A DNA stretch of 19,904 nt from Geoglobus sp. Lineage in GTDB: Archaea; Halobacteriota; Archaeoglobi; Archaeoglobales; Archaeoglobaceae. The stretch is from contig WAJY01000030.1 of assembly GCA_015523645.1 (NCBI GenBank), positions 1 through 19,904 on the forward strand, given 5' to 3'. Position 1 is the stretch's first letter. Every line of letters begins with the position of its first letter. A model generated the notes under the pieces. That model was not told where the DNA came from. It was given only the letters and a program-made list of their open reading frames with translations, and ran no database searches. This document shows, piece after piece, positions 6,624 to 14,133 of the stretch. Position numbers and translations under genes: made by a program.

Positions 6624-9600
6624 TCAGAAGAACTCATCAATCTTTATCTGCCTTTTGAGCTCGCTTTCAAAGAGCGATGTGGTCTCAACCTCTATAAGTT
6701 TCAACCTTTGCTTTGTGTACTGGCTAACTTTGTATGTCTCAGCAAGCTCTTTTGAAAGACTTAGGTACTTTGTTATCGATCCCTCATGAACGGTAAGTGT
6801 TAGTGCACCACCACACCTTCTGCATTTTCCTGTCAATGGAATTCTTCTGTATTTCTCATTGCAGTTCACACATCTAAACTCCTGCCTCGAGAATGCTCTC
6901 AGGTTTCCGATAATGTCTGGAAGGAAGTGGGAGGTTATTACTCTTTCAGCCACATCATGCTCATCCACAGCCTTAATCTTTCTTGCAAGCCCCATTTGAT
7001 GTTTGACCTTGTCCTGCATGGTTTTTAATGTCTTGTAGGCACTACTCTTAACACCCAGTGATATGCTTAAGGTGTTGTGCGTATATTTTAAGCCAAAGTA
7101 TCTTCTCTCACTTCCCAGCCTGTCCTCGACTCTCTCTATAATACCCACGAACTCTTTTGGATGGGCAAGTCTAAGCGTTCCTTGATAAAACTCAAGGGGA
7201 TAACTCTCGCAGACATCCATGTTGTAAACTTCGCTATCAACCTCATTTGGATCAAGAATTACGGTGAGGACGAGAGGAGCATCCATCTGTCCCCCTCTTT
7301 TGTCAGGCAAAAACTCCCTAGAAAAGTTTAGAAGTCCATCCATTAGAAGCATTACGCAGTCCTCATCTCCATCACAATTCCTTCTTTTCGCTGCATGAAA
7401 GTAGGGATGGGCATAACCCGCATTCACATCAGCAAATCCGATTATTCTCCCCAAAACTCCTGCAGAGGTGTGCGGGGCTAAGCCAATCACCAAATGACCA
7501 ACCAGATCATCCAGGGAATTGGCTTTGTAAAACGGCTCCAATCCGTAGAATTTAGTCAGAAGGTCATCGATGAACTTGCTAACCCTCAATAGGTACTCTC
7601 CCGCAGATTTTGAGAGTATTATGTCTTGGGGTTTTAATTCTATTATCTGCTCCTCATCCTTCAGCTCATTTCCAAGGTGATCAAATCTGTATCCCAGCTC
7701 TTTCAGTTTTTCTACGCTAACTCCTATCTCTGAGGGCTTGAAATGGGTGAGAGGTATGTCGGTCATGTCATATCTCGCAGTACCATCCTTGAAGACATAA
7801 ACACTATTTTTAGCTCTCAAAATACCCTTTTCAATTCTTTCTGCAAATTTTTTCCTTGATGTAAGACCCTTTACGCCCTTAATCACACCATTGAAGTCCC
7901 TTTCATTTAGCTTCTCCAATGCTTTCTGATAAAGCTCCCTGACATTGACAGACCACCTTTTATACGGAGTTGTCTGTTCGCCACACCTCTCACACCTCTC
8001 TCCGGTTCTTATGCCACACCTCTGGCATATGTAGACTTGGTCTGTAAGACTTCCGCATTCACACCTCAGATAAAAGCTCTCCCTGCCACATTTTTTGCAA
8101 CTCCTTAGAGTTAGCTCAACGTCCACCTCTCCTTTTACCGAGTTATATGCTTTTGTGTATTCTACAGCCTTTTTCAAGTCCCTTGTTTTTCCGCCTGCCT
8201 CACCTACGGGAAACAGAAGATGTGGTGCAGGAGACATCATTCTTTCCTTTGACTTTTCAGGTCTGCCCATTCTCGCTCCGATTCTTGTTGGGGCTTTCTC
8301 CCTCACATCAAGACCAGAAACCTTTCTGACAAAGTCCAAAGCATCTTTGGCATCTCTCGCATCTCTAACAACCCTAAGCCTCTCATCAAGACCCAAGCAT
8401 CTCACCAAAACTCTCCATCTTTCAATGACAACAAAGCCATCTCTTACCTTGTGTTCGATTAAAAGACTCTCTAGTATCTCCTTTACCTTCGAGTTCATTT
8501 TAAGTACCAAGGCACTCTTTCCATACCTCCCCTCTACCTTTCCATTCTCCCTTATGTAGTCCCTTAAAAATTCAACTTCATTGATCTCAAGATCGTGCCA
8601 CAAATAAGTGTGGTCTGGGTGAAGAGGAATGTTGTACTCATCGCAGAGCTTTAACGCAACACTCTCCTCAATTTTTCTGTAATCTCCGTTTGGAATCTTC
8701 TCATTCACCTCCTGAATCCACCACTCATAGCAAAAACTTGCTGGAAGTAAGGGATGGTTGTTCTCAAGAAAATCGCCGAAGTTTATTAGTATCTCTCCCA
8801 AGTCTATTATCTTATCAACAGCATCCTTGATTCTCAAAGCCTCTTCAAAGCTGTCAACTCTCAGCACATCCCCATTCTTCAGCCTGACTGTAGGTCCTTC
8901 TATCTCTGTAACAGGAACAACACTTCCAGCCTTTCCGGGGCGTTCCAATTTAAGCTGTGTGCCAATTGCGATAAATTCACCTGCAATTACCATTGTTGCA
9001 GGATTTATCCCAACTGTTGCAAGTCCAGAGTTTCTGGCTCTTCCGTATCTCAGCCTGAATCCACCTTTCCTTGATGGATGACAGAAAACTGGTCTTCCAG
9101 CAACAATGTCTGATAGATACTTGTCTTTTGGTTTCAAGGCATCTTCTTTTCCCCTTTCCCCGTTCTCGTCCTCCTTGGCTATTAGCATTTCAAGCCAGTC
9201 CCAACCTTCCATGCCAACTTTGTCTATAATTTTTTTAAGTTTTGGAGCCTTAAGAGCTATCCCCTCGGCAATAACAAGAGCCATTCCACCCCTAACCCTG
9301 TTTGTCTCTACTCTTGGCAAATTTCTGTAGCCAGACACCTCTGCATCCTCGGTAGGCTCACCATCAATGCAAACCGGGCAGTTCTCAACTATAAGCCTGA
9401 TCTCTTGATCAGAGGGCACGTATTGGAGATTTGCAACTTTTTTATACAAGGGTATTTCCTCGCAGTATCTTAAAATTTCCTCCTCAGTTGCATTGTATTT
9501 TCCAATTCCAAGCATCCTTCTCACATAATCAGCAATAAGAACCGAAACAACTTGAGCTGTCCCACCGGCACTTCTTATCGGTCCGGAGTAGTATATCTTT

Positions 9601-10073
9601 ATGAAATTACTCCCATCGGGATTTTTGTATATTCTTACTCTCGCTATCCCTTCAATTGGCGCAGCAACAACCCCCTCTGTCTGAATTGCAACAGCACTTC
9701 TTATTGCCATTTCAATTGTCTTCTCCCTGTCAAAATCTCCAAACTCACCCCTTACGATATCCTTGGCAATTTCAAAACACATCTCAATTCTAGAGAATCC
9801 CCTTTCCTCATACTCTAGAATTTTCTTTGCAATTCCATCTATTCCCAAAAGCTTTTCCACCCTCTCTGCCATGTTTCTTGCGATGGGTATCTCAACAAAG
9901 GGCTTGGGATCTAATCCAAGGCTTCTAGCTTTCTCTGCAATCTCATAGTGTCTCTCAACCTCTTTAAGAAGAAAATCATGGTAATCCCTCAATTCCTGCT
10001 GAAATTTAAATTCTCCTTCATCTCTCTCATCTTCATCAAAAATCGGGAAGTATCTGTCTAATGTGACATGCAT
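6624..10073 (-). CDS. polC: DNA polymerase II (family D) large catalytic subunit DP2
   Basis: Catalytic subunit of the archaeal replicative polymerase D, acting with DP1 (not in this window). 1149 residues, full length. The active-site loop RRNCDGDEDC lies at about 897-906, carrying the metal-binding aspartates. There are two zinc-binding regions: a cysteine-rich one around 655-695 with many CxxC pairs, and C1068, C1071, C1084, C1087 near the end. The final eight residues, Q1142-IKIDEFF, form a textbook PCNA-interacting box. The polymerase is uninterrupted: no intein is present at the catalytic loop, a site where some archaeal DP2 genes carry one. ATG start lies about 25 bases after a TATA-like box, suggesting a leaderless message; panE follows at once. 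Confidence 0.97.
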   Translation of the reverse strand: MHVTLDRYFPIFDEDERDEGEFKFQQELRDYHDFLLKEVERHYEIAEKARSLGLDPKPFVEIPIARNMAERVEKLLGIDGIAKKILEYEERGFSRIEMCFEIAKDIVRGEFGDFDREKTIEMAIRSAVAIQTEGVVAAPIEGIARVRIYKNPDGSNFIKIYYSGPIRSAGGTAQVVSVLIADYVRRMLGIGKYNATEEEILRYCEEIPLYKKVANLQYVPSDQEIRLIVENCPVCIDGEPTEDAEVSGYRNLPRVETNRVRGGMALVIAEGIALKAPKLKKIIDKVGMEGWDWLEMLIAKEDENGERGKEDALKPKDKYLSDIVAGRPVFCHPSRKGGFRLRYGRARNSGLATVGINPATMVIAGEFIAIGTQLKLERPGKAGSVVPVTEIEGPTVRLKNGDVLRVDSFEEALRIKDAVDKIIDLGEILINFGDFLENNHPLLPASFCYEWWIQEVNEKIPNGDYRKIEESVALKLCDEYNIPLHPDHTYLWHDLEINEVEFLRDYIRENGKVEGRYGKSALVLKMNSKVKEILESLLIEHKVRDGFVVIERWRVLVRCLGLDERLRVVRDARDAKDALDFVRKVSGLDVREKAPTRIGARMGRPEKSKERMMSPAPHLLFPVGEAGGKTRDLKKAVEYTKAYNSVKGEVDVELTLRSCKKCGRESFYLRCECGSLTDQVYICQRCGIRTGERCERCGEQTTPYKRWSVNVRELYQKALEKLNERDFNGVIKGVKGLTSRKKFAERIEKGILRAKNSVYVFKDGTARYDMTDIPLTHFKPSEIGVSVEKLKELGYRFDHLGNELKDEEQIIELKPQDIILSKSAGEYLLRVSKFIDDLLTKFYGLEPFYKANSLDDLVGHLVIGLAPHTSAGVLGRIIGFADVNAGYAHPYFHAAKRRNCDGDEDCVMLLMDGLLNFSREFLPDKRGGQMDAPLVLTVILDPNEVDSEVYNMDVCESYPLEFYQGTLRLAHPKEFVGIIERVEDRLGSERRYFGLKYTHNTLSISLGVKSSAYKTLKTMQDKVKHQMGLARKIKAVDEHDVAERVITSHFLPDIIGNLRAFSRQEFRCVNCNEKYRRIPLTGKCRRCGGALTLTVHEGSITKYLSLSKELAETYKVSQYTKQRLKLIEVETTSLFESELKRQIKIDEFF

Positions 10074-10093
10074 CCTTTACCTATACTGCCAAG

Positions 10094-10105
10094 CTTTAAT
10101 TTAAT
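10094..10105 (-). promoter_or_regulatory. Probable TATA box of polC (DP2)
   Basis: On the minus strand ATTAAATTAAAG, preceded by AAAGA, is centred about 26 bases before the ATG at 10073. Initiation would fall at or next to the start codon, which agrees with the absence of a Shine-Dalgarno sequence. Confidence 0.45.
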
Positions 10106-10164
10106 TCTTTTGATAGCATGAAGCATGAAAATCGAGATGAAAAGGTATGAAAAATTGCAAAAAA

Positions 10165-10179
10165 GGTTAAAAGTTAACC
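10165..10179 (+). promoter_or_regulatory. sir2 promoter element with perfect inverted repeat GGTTAA-AAG-TTAACC
   Basis: A/T-rich core centred about 25 bases before the ATG at 10195, the position expected for the TATA box of a leaderless transcript. The same bases form a perfect 6-base inverted repeat with a 3-base spacer, so a repressor bound here would block TBP. Reading it as both TATA box and operator is inference. Confidence 0.4.
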
Positions 10180-10194
10180 TGAATATAGAAGATC

Positions 10195-10935
10195 ATGGAA
10201 CCAGAGAGGAAGGTTGCTGAGCTCATAGCGAAATCGGAAAATGGCTTTGTGGCTTTAACAGGAGCCGGAATATCGGCAGAAAGCGGAATTCCAACTTTCA
10301 GGGGTGAGAATGGTCTGTGGAAGAAATACAAACCTGAAGAGCTTGCAACCTTTCAGGCATTCGTCAGCAACCCAAGACTTGTCTGGGAGTGGTATTCATG
10401 GAGGCTTGAAAGGGTTCTCAAAGCAACCCCGAATAAGGCTCATAAGGTTATTGCTGAGCTTGAAAGAAGAGGATATGTTAAGGCTGTAATAACCCAGAAC
10501 GTTGACGATCTTCATGAGAGGGCAGGAAGCAGAAATGTTGTTCATCTTCATGGAAGAATAGATGAAGCCAGATGTTTGGGCTGTGGAAAGATTGAAAGGC
10601 TTTCAGAACCACCAAGTAATCTACCACCAAAGTGTGGCTGTGGGGAGATTATGAGACCAAACGTTGTGTGGTTTGGCGAACCTCTGAGACAGGAGGACAT
10701 GGATTATGCCGTAAGGCTCTGCATGAGGCATGATGTTCTTGTGATTGGGACATCATCTGTTGTTTATCCTGCAGCCTCCCTGCCTTACTATTCAAAGGAG
10801 ATGGGAAAGATTGTAGTTGAGATAAATCCGGAATCAACACCACTAAGTCCTATAGCCGACATAACGATAAGGAAGAAGGCTGGTTTGGCTTTTGAAAGGA
10901 TAGCCACTATTTTAAAAGAGGAAGGCTTCCTGTGA
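10195..10935 (+). CDS. cobB: NAD-dependent protein deacylase, sirtuin class III (Sir2-Af1-like)
   Basis: Removes acyl groups from lysine using NAD+. 246 residues with the family motifs in order: GAGIS 23-27, TFRGENGLW 34-42, QNVDDLHERAG 101-111, catalytic His119 in HLHG, and GTSSVVYPA 185-193. Tyr67 and Arg70 in WYSWR are the pair that lets Sirt5/CobB-type enzymes bind succinyl or malonyl lysine, so desuccinylation as well as deacetylation is likely. The overall sequence is close to what I recall of Archaeoglobus Sir2-Af1. Zinc ligands are C127, C130, C147 and C149; the second pair is CxC where relatives have CxxC, one residue shorter. The ATG follows a TATA-like palindrome without a clear ribosome site. 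Its 3' end overlaps the convergent pth2. Confidence 0.93.
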   Translation: MEPERKVAELIAKSENGFVALTGAGISAESGIPTFRGENGLWKKYKPEELATFQAFVSNPRLVWEWYSWRLERVLKATPNKAHKVIAELERRGYVKAVITQNVDDLHERAGSRNVVHLHGRIDEARCLGCGKIERLSEPPSNLPPKCGCGEIMRPNVVWFGEPLRQEDMDYAVRLCMRHDVLVIGTSSVVYPAASLPYYSKEMGKIVVEINPESTPLSPIADITIRKKAGLAFERIATILKEEGFL

Positions 10936-11269
10936 TTTTGTCAATTTTCTCCGATTTCTCTGGTCCTATCACTAAAGCTGTTATTGTTCCAGGGGGCACC
11001 TCTGTTAATCCTGCATCTTTGACATATGCTGTTGCAAGTCCTGCCTGCTTAGCCTTTTCATAGATCATCATGAGCTCCTTGATATCCTTCACCTTCAGAA
11101 CAACCTTCTTCTGCCCCTCCCTCCTCCACTTCTCTCTTAAACCTTTTTCAGAAATCTCATATCCCATAATGGAAGCGTGGGCAACCTGAACAGCAAGCTT
11201 CCCTCTAGAGAGTTTCAAATCATCTCTAACAACAATTACCTGTTTGTACTCACTCCTTTCCAAATCCAT
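10907..11269 (-). CDS. pth2: Peptidyl-tRNA hydrolase, archaeal/eukaryotic Pth2 type
   Basis: Releases peptides from prematurely dissociated peptidyl-tRNA. 120 residues from the chosen start, matching Pth2: YKQVIVVRDDLKLSRGKLAVQVAHAS (N-terminal strand plus the catalytic KLAVQVAHAS helix), the KVVLKVKDIKEL segment, AGLATAYVKDAGLTEVPPGTITALVIGP with the conserved D-A-G-x-T and G-T-x-T, and a short tail. The frame reaches back to 11287, but ATG 11269 is preferred since relatives start just before KQVIVV; even this leaves about eight extra residues. A strong GGAGTGA lies inside these extra codons and no ATG follows it, so the exact start is uncertain. The 5' end overlaps the small gene upstream by 20 bases; the 3' end overlaps sir2 by 29 bases. 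Confidence 0.93.
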   Translation of the reverse strand: MDLERSEYKQVIVVRDDLKLSRGKLAVQVAHASIMGYEISEKGLREKWRREGQKKVVLKVKDIKELMMIYEKAKQAGLATAYVKDAGLTEVPPGTITALVIGPEKSEKIDKITGSLPLLK

Positions 11270-11513
11270 ATTTCTCAAGCTCTTCAATGCTTATCGGTTT
11301 TGACTTTTCGGCAATCCATTTCTCTCCAATCCTTTTCCCCTCCACCTCGTCAAAATCTGAAATTGTAATCTTTTCACCATCATCTTTTATGGAGGAGAGG
11401 GGTATTCCAAAGAAGTCTCCGGCTCTTTTGACAATAAGGTATCCATCAAAGACATCTATGCTCTCTCCGATCTCCTCTCCGTTCTTGAAAACGAATTTGC
11501 ATATCAAATCCAT
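11250..11513 (-). CDS. Small protein of unknown function, likely beta-barrel
   Basis: 87 residues, MDLICKFVFKNGEEIGESID onward. I do not recognise it with certainty. The pattern of short alternating strands (ICKFVFKNG, YLIVKRAGDFFGIPLSSIKDD, KITISDFDEVEGKRIGEKW) looks like a small all-beta barrel such as PRC-type or DUF5749-like archaeal proteins, followed by a charged tail with a helix (SIEELEKYG). No signal peptide or membrane segment. ATG start about 22 bases after a TATA-like box, suggesting a leaderless transcript. It is first in a two-gene operon with pth2 and overlaps its start, so the pair is translationally coupled. This might hint at a role near translation, but that is only positional. 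Confidence 0.7.
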   Translation of the reverse strand: MDLICKFVFKNGEEIGESIDVFDGYLIVKRAGDFFGIPLSSIKDDGEKITISDFDEVEGKRIGEKWIAEKSKPISIEELEKYGFGKE

Positions 11514-11528
11514 GAATGGAGTTAACGC

Positions 11529-11540
11529 TTTAAAAATAAA
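11529..11540 (-). promoter_or_regulatory. Probable TATA box of the small-gene/pth2 operon
   Basis: The minus-strand sequence TTTATTTTTAAA is centred about 22-24 bases before the ATG at 11513, with no ribosome binding site between them; a leaderless start is inferred. It is back to back with the plus-strand promoter at 11563. Confidence 0.45.
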
Positions 11541-11562
11541 TTATTTGCGGGTTTTGCCTAGA

Positions 11563-11608
11563 TTTTTATAAGAAATCTCAAAAAATTTAAGAAGGATTGA
11601 GAGGAGGG
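11563..11608 (+). promoter_or_regulatory. Promoter and Shine-Dalgarno of the zinc-ribbon membrane protein gene
   Basis: TATA-like TTTTTATA at 11563-11570 would place initiation near 11594. The short leader then contains GAGGAGGG (11601-11608), a strong ribosome site 6 bases before GTG 11615. This decides the start against the upstream in-frame TTG at 11597, which lies before the site. Confidence 0.55.
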
Positions 11609-11614
11609 ATTATT

Positions 11615-12064
11615 GTGAGGAAGTGGGTTAAGGTGTGTCCGGTATGCAAGAGCATAAACGTCTCTCCAGATCTTTCCATACCGGCAGCAGTTGCATACGG
11701 AGCTCTCTACAATTATAGATGTAATGAGTGCGGTTACGTAGGATTGGTGTTTCCTGAGGTGTTATCTGAAGATTTGGATGATCTGAAGGATGAAGAAGGG
11801 GCTGAGAATGCATACCCTCTTCTTAGTGTCAGTTTTGGGAGAGGTTACTTTGAATTTTTGAGGTATCTGGCTTTCCTCGGTTTGTTTACTGCCATGCTCC
11901 TTTATTTCACTCTAAATAATCCAATAAGTATGATAGCCATTCTTCTCTTTCTTTACCTAATCACTTTCTTTTTTGGAAGAGAGTACCTTGAAAAACACAG
12001 ACTGATAAGGTTTGGGATGTTTGTTGCGATAATTCTTTACACCATAGCATATAGAATTGTTTAG
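11615..12064 (+). CDS. Zinc-ribbon membrane protein of unknown function
   Basis: 149 residues. The N-terminus is a rubredoxin-like zinc ribbon (VCPVCKSINVS...YRCNECGYVG, roughly 7-40), followed by an acidic linker and three predicted membrane helices (about 85-103, 106-122 and 131-149: YLAFLGLFTAMLLYFTL, MIAILLFLYLITFFF, LIRFGMFVAIILYTIAY). With this layout the ribbon would sit on one face of the membrane, probably the cytoplasm. Proteins of this shape occur widely in archaea without assigned function, and I do not recognise a named family. The start GTG is fixed by the Shine-Dalgarno sequence 6 bases before it. cofC begins 40 bases downstream and appears to have its own TATA box. Confidence 0.75.
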   Translation: MRKWVKVCPVCKSINVSPDLSIPAAVAYGALYNYRCNECGYVGLVFPEVLSEDLDDLKDEEGAENAYPLLSVSFGRGYFEFLRYLAFLGLFTAMLLYFTLNNPISMIAILLFLYLITFFFGREYLEKHRLIRFGMFVAIILYTIAYRIV

Positions 12065-12075
12065 TGATGGAACAC

Positions 12076-12084
12076 TTTTATTAA
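12076..12084 (+). promoter_or_regulatory. Probable TATA box of cofC
   Basis: TTTTATTAA is centred 25 bases before ATG 12105, placing initiation at the start codon. This supports the shorter cofC start and shows that the gene may be expressed apart from the membrane protein gene upstream. Confidence 0.45.
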
Positions 12085-12104
12085 TTGACAGCATCCCTCA
12101 AGCT

Positions 12105-12713
12105 ATGGAAATAATAATCCCGTTTAAGCCATCAAATCCAAAAACAAGACTTTCACATGTATTGAGCAGGGATGAGAGAGAAGAACTTGCATTCAGATTG
12201 CTCCTTGATGTCCTTGACTCGTGTCAGGAGGGAAAGGTAATCTCCAGCAGGGAGGATAGGAGATTAATTGGAATCAGACATGAGGTTGACAAAAGAGATC
12301 TGGATGTGGTTGTGACATCAAGGATAAAGAGACAGGATGTTGCAGTTATCATGTCGGATCTCCCCCTTATTGATGAGAAGATAGTTGAGAACTTTCTCTC
12401 CTCTGATGGAGATGTGGTAATATCTCCTGGAAGGAAAGGTGGCACAAACATGCTTCTTTCAAGGAGCAGAAGATTCTATACGTCCTATCACTATGGAAGC
12501 TTTAGAAAGCACATTCAGATCTGCCAGAATTTGGGGCTGAGGTTTTGCATATTTGATTCCTTCTTTGCAAGCGTTGACATCGACGATGACCAAGATCTAC
12601 TTGAACTTATGATTCATGGTAAGGGGAAGCAAAGTTATGAGTATCTTGAAAGCATAGGATTTTACGTGGATTTTTCAGAGAAGGAGCCGAGGCTTAAAAG
12701 GGCTATGAAGTAA
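12105..12713 (+). CDS. cofC: CofC, 2-phospho-L-lactate guanylyltransferase
   Basis: Activates 2-phospholactate (or phosphoenolpyruvate) with GTP to the guanylyl intermediate that is joined to FO in coenzyme F420 synthesis. 202 residues in the MobA-like nucleotidyltransferase fold: MEIIIPFKPSNPKTRLSHVL with the nucleotide-binding K-x-x-x-x-K-T-R-L, the aspartate-bearing VAVIMSDLPLI, VVISPGRKGGTNMLL, YHYGSFRKHI and SVDIDDDQDLLE. These match archaeal CofC. The frame is open back to 12057, but ATG 12105 aligns with the conserved first strand and sits 25 bases past a TATA-like box, so it is preferred. Functional partners cofG and cofH lie in a separate operon more than 10 kb away; the GTP-dependent ligase and transferase genes are not seen here. 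Confidence 0.93.
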   Translation: MEIIIPFKPSNPKTRLSHVLSRDEREELAFRLLLDVLDSCQEGKVISSREDRRLIGIRHEVDKRDLDVVVTSRIKRQDVAVIMSDLPLIDEKIVENFLSSDGDVVISPGRKGGTNMLLSRSRRFYTSYHYGSFRKHIQICQNLGLRFCIFDSFFASVDIDDDQDLLELMIHGKGKQSYEYLESIGFYVDFSEKEPRLKRAMK

Positions 12714-12884
12714 CACTCGGTTCATGAAATCTCTCCAAGAATATTAGTCGGACAGTTTTAATGGGACTGAAAAACTGATGGAAGAAAACTGGGATTTTGG
12801 CTTTGCTGTAAACATAGAAAGAGCGAGCCAATTTTAATGATGGAATTGTAATAAAAACCATTTTAAGTTAAAGTTTCTGGCTGT

Positions 12885-13955
12885 CTAGAATATCATGCTG
12901 TCAAGCAAATCCTTCTCGATTCCCAGCTTTATCTCTCTTGCAATTCTCTTTCCCATGTACATGTTCTCATCAAAAAGTATGTAGGAGTAGGGAGATGCAG
13001 GAATTCCAACCGTAGAACCGGCTACAATTCTTGCCGAAATCTCAAAGTAATAGATCTCTCCATTTTCATCTATTATGCTCTCTAAACAGAACGGTCCAAC
13101 CATCCCAGGCTCTGCAATCCTTCTTGAATAATCATAGACCCTTTTAGCATCGCTAATCACTCTGGGAAGAAGACTCTCCCTCACAACAAGGGGTATGTTG
13201 CCTATAACTGTGTAGGTTGGCGTTAATATGGAACCAAGCTGATCCTCGGCTGGAATTCTCCCCATTCCGTCAACATTTGACTCATACCTTCTATCAATAG
13301 CTATCAGCTCTACTCTATCAAAGATCGGGGAGTAGAAGAATGAAAAGTAAACAGAGACACCGAGAATGTACTGCTGTATGTAAGCTCTCTCCACATCCTC
13401 CTCGCTTATGATTCCCATTTTAACAAGCTCTTCCGCTTTTCTGTAAAAATCTTGTGGGTTTTTTGCTATGAAATATCCCTTCCCTCCTCTCGCTCCGGGA
13501 TACTTGACTATAACCAAGCCATCTATCTCCTGTGGTTTGGCATAAGTTTTTGGAATTTTCAATCCCGATCTTTCAAGCCACTCTCTCTGCCTCTCCCTTA
13601 TGGTCTCCCACTCCATCAATACCCTATTTCCAAATATTGGGACTTTCAGATTGTACAGCGTTCCAATGTATGCATTGAAACTTCCATGGGGTATCATGAT
13701 GCTGTTCATTTCTCTAAGCTTTCTCTGAATTCTGTCATCAAGCAAATCTCTGAATTCCTCAACTTTAACAATGTGGTCTGCAACTCCAAAGTCCTTGTAG
13801 ATAAAGCTCTCTTTCTCTCTGCATACGCATACAGTCTCAAATCCCTCTTCTTTAGCTCCTTTCAGGATGTTCAATGCAGAGTGACTGCCAATTGTGGCTA
13901 TTTTGATTTTATCGTAATCGTAATCCTCAAGAATTTGGAGAACCTTGTCTCTCAT
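12885..13955 (-). CDS. purP: PurP, formate-dependent FAICAR synthetase (IMP synthesis)
   Basis: ATP-grasp enzyme converting AICAR, formate and ATP to FAICAR, the archaeal replacement for the folate-dependent transformylase step of PurH. 356 residues, normal length. Recognisable segments: ATIGSHSALNILKGAKEEGF at about 20-39, MIPHGSFNAYIG (substrate-binding P-H-G-S), FGNRVLMEWE, VIVKYPGARGGKGYF (ATP-grasp glycine loop), FFYSPIF, ESNVDGMGRIPAEDQ and YYFEISARIVAGST near the C-terminus with the metal-binding glutamate. ATG start about 24 bases after a TATA-like sequence, no ribosome site, so likely leaderless. It faces cofC tail to tail across a 171-base gap in which I see no gene, and diverges from the aldehyde oxidoreductase. 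Confidence 0.95.
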   Translation of the reverse strand: MRDKVLQILEDYDYDKIKIATIGSHSALNILKGAKEEGFETVCVCREKESFIYKDFGVADHIVKVEEFRDLLDDRIQRKLREMNSIMIPHGSFNAYIGTLYNLKVPIFGNRVLMEWETIRERQREWLERSGLKIPKTYAKPQEIDGLVIVKYPGARGGKGYFIAKNPQDFYRKAEELVKMGIISEEDVERAYIQQYILGVSVYFSFFYSPIFDRVELIAIDRRYESNVDGMGRIPAEDQLGSILTPTYTVIGNIPLVVRESLLPRVISDAKRVYDYSRRIAEPGMVGPFCLESIIDENGEIYYFEISARIVAGSTVGIPASPYSYILFDENMYMGKRIAREIKLGIEKDLLDSMIF

Positions 13956-13973
13956 GGTCCCTGATTTTTGAGG

Positions 13974-13985
13974 TAAATTAAAAAA
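13974..13985 (-). promoter_or_regulatory. Probable TATA box of purP
   Basis: The minus-strand sequence TTTTTTAATTTA, preceded by a purine-rich GAAAAG, is centred about 24 bases from the ATG at 13955, consistent with leaderless transcription. Confidence 0.45.
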
Positions 13986-14026
13986 CTTTTCACGGTCTGT
14001 TGAGTGGCTTTAAAAATTTGAAGTGC

Positions 14027-14094
14027 AAGTCTTGACTTTGAAATCTCTGATTTGATCGATTTTAAATCCTGAGATTGCAATCCTCAATCAAATC
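14027..14094. repeat. Cluster of inverted repeats in the purP/aldehyde oxidoreductase divergent gap
   Basis: Three dyads lie within 68 bases: AAGTC-TT-GACTT (14027-14038); an 8-base pair GATTTGAT (14049-14056) and ATCAAATC (14087-14094); and, nested inside that pair, the perfect 10-base palindrome GATTGCAATC (14073-14082). They may be operator sites or a folded leader for the oxidoreductase. In A/T-rich DNA some such repeats arise by chance. Confidence 0.4.
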
Positions 14095-14133
14095 CCAGTA
14101 AAGCATTAAAGATTGAGATTAAATGGCTATTCA

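Noticed and set aside
8095..8559. 154-residue plus-strand open frame opposite the polymerase gene
   Set aside because: It is a shadow of DP2: serine- and leucine-rich, low-complexity translation typical of antisense to a real gene. Other long plus-strand frames in 1-10073 are the same.
6624..10073. Intein within DP2
   Set aside because: The catalytic loop RRNCDGDED is continuous, and no splicing-domain motifs or extra length are present.
12780..12850. C/D-box guide RNA (near-matches to the C box such as ATGATGG)
   Set aside because: I found no properly spaced D, C' and D' boxes or terminal stem, so this is not supported.
12714..12884. Possible small ORF of about 52 codons on the minus strand (ATG near 12869) and a 28-codon plus-strand frame in the cofC/purP gap
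   Set aside because: Neither has a ribosome site, a promoter or any recognisable sequence; short open frames are expected by chance. A T-rich run on the minus strand (12852-12860) could end purP but is too weak to list.
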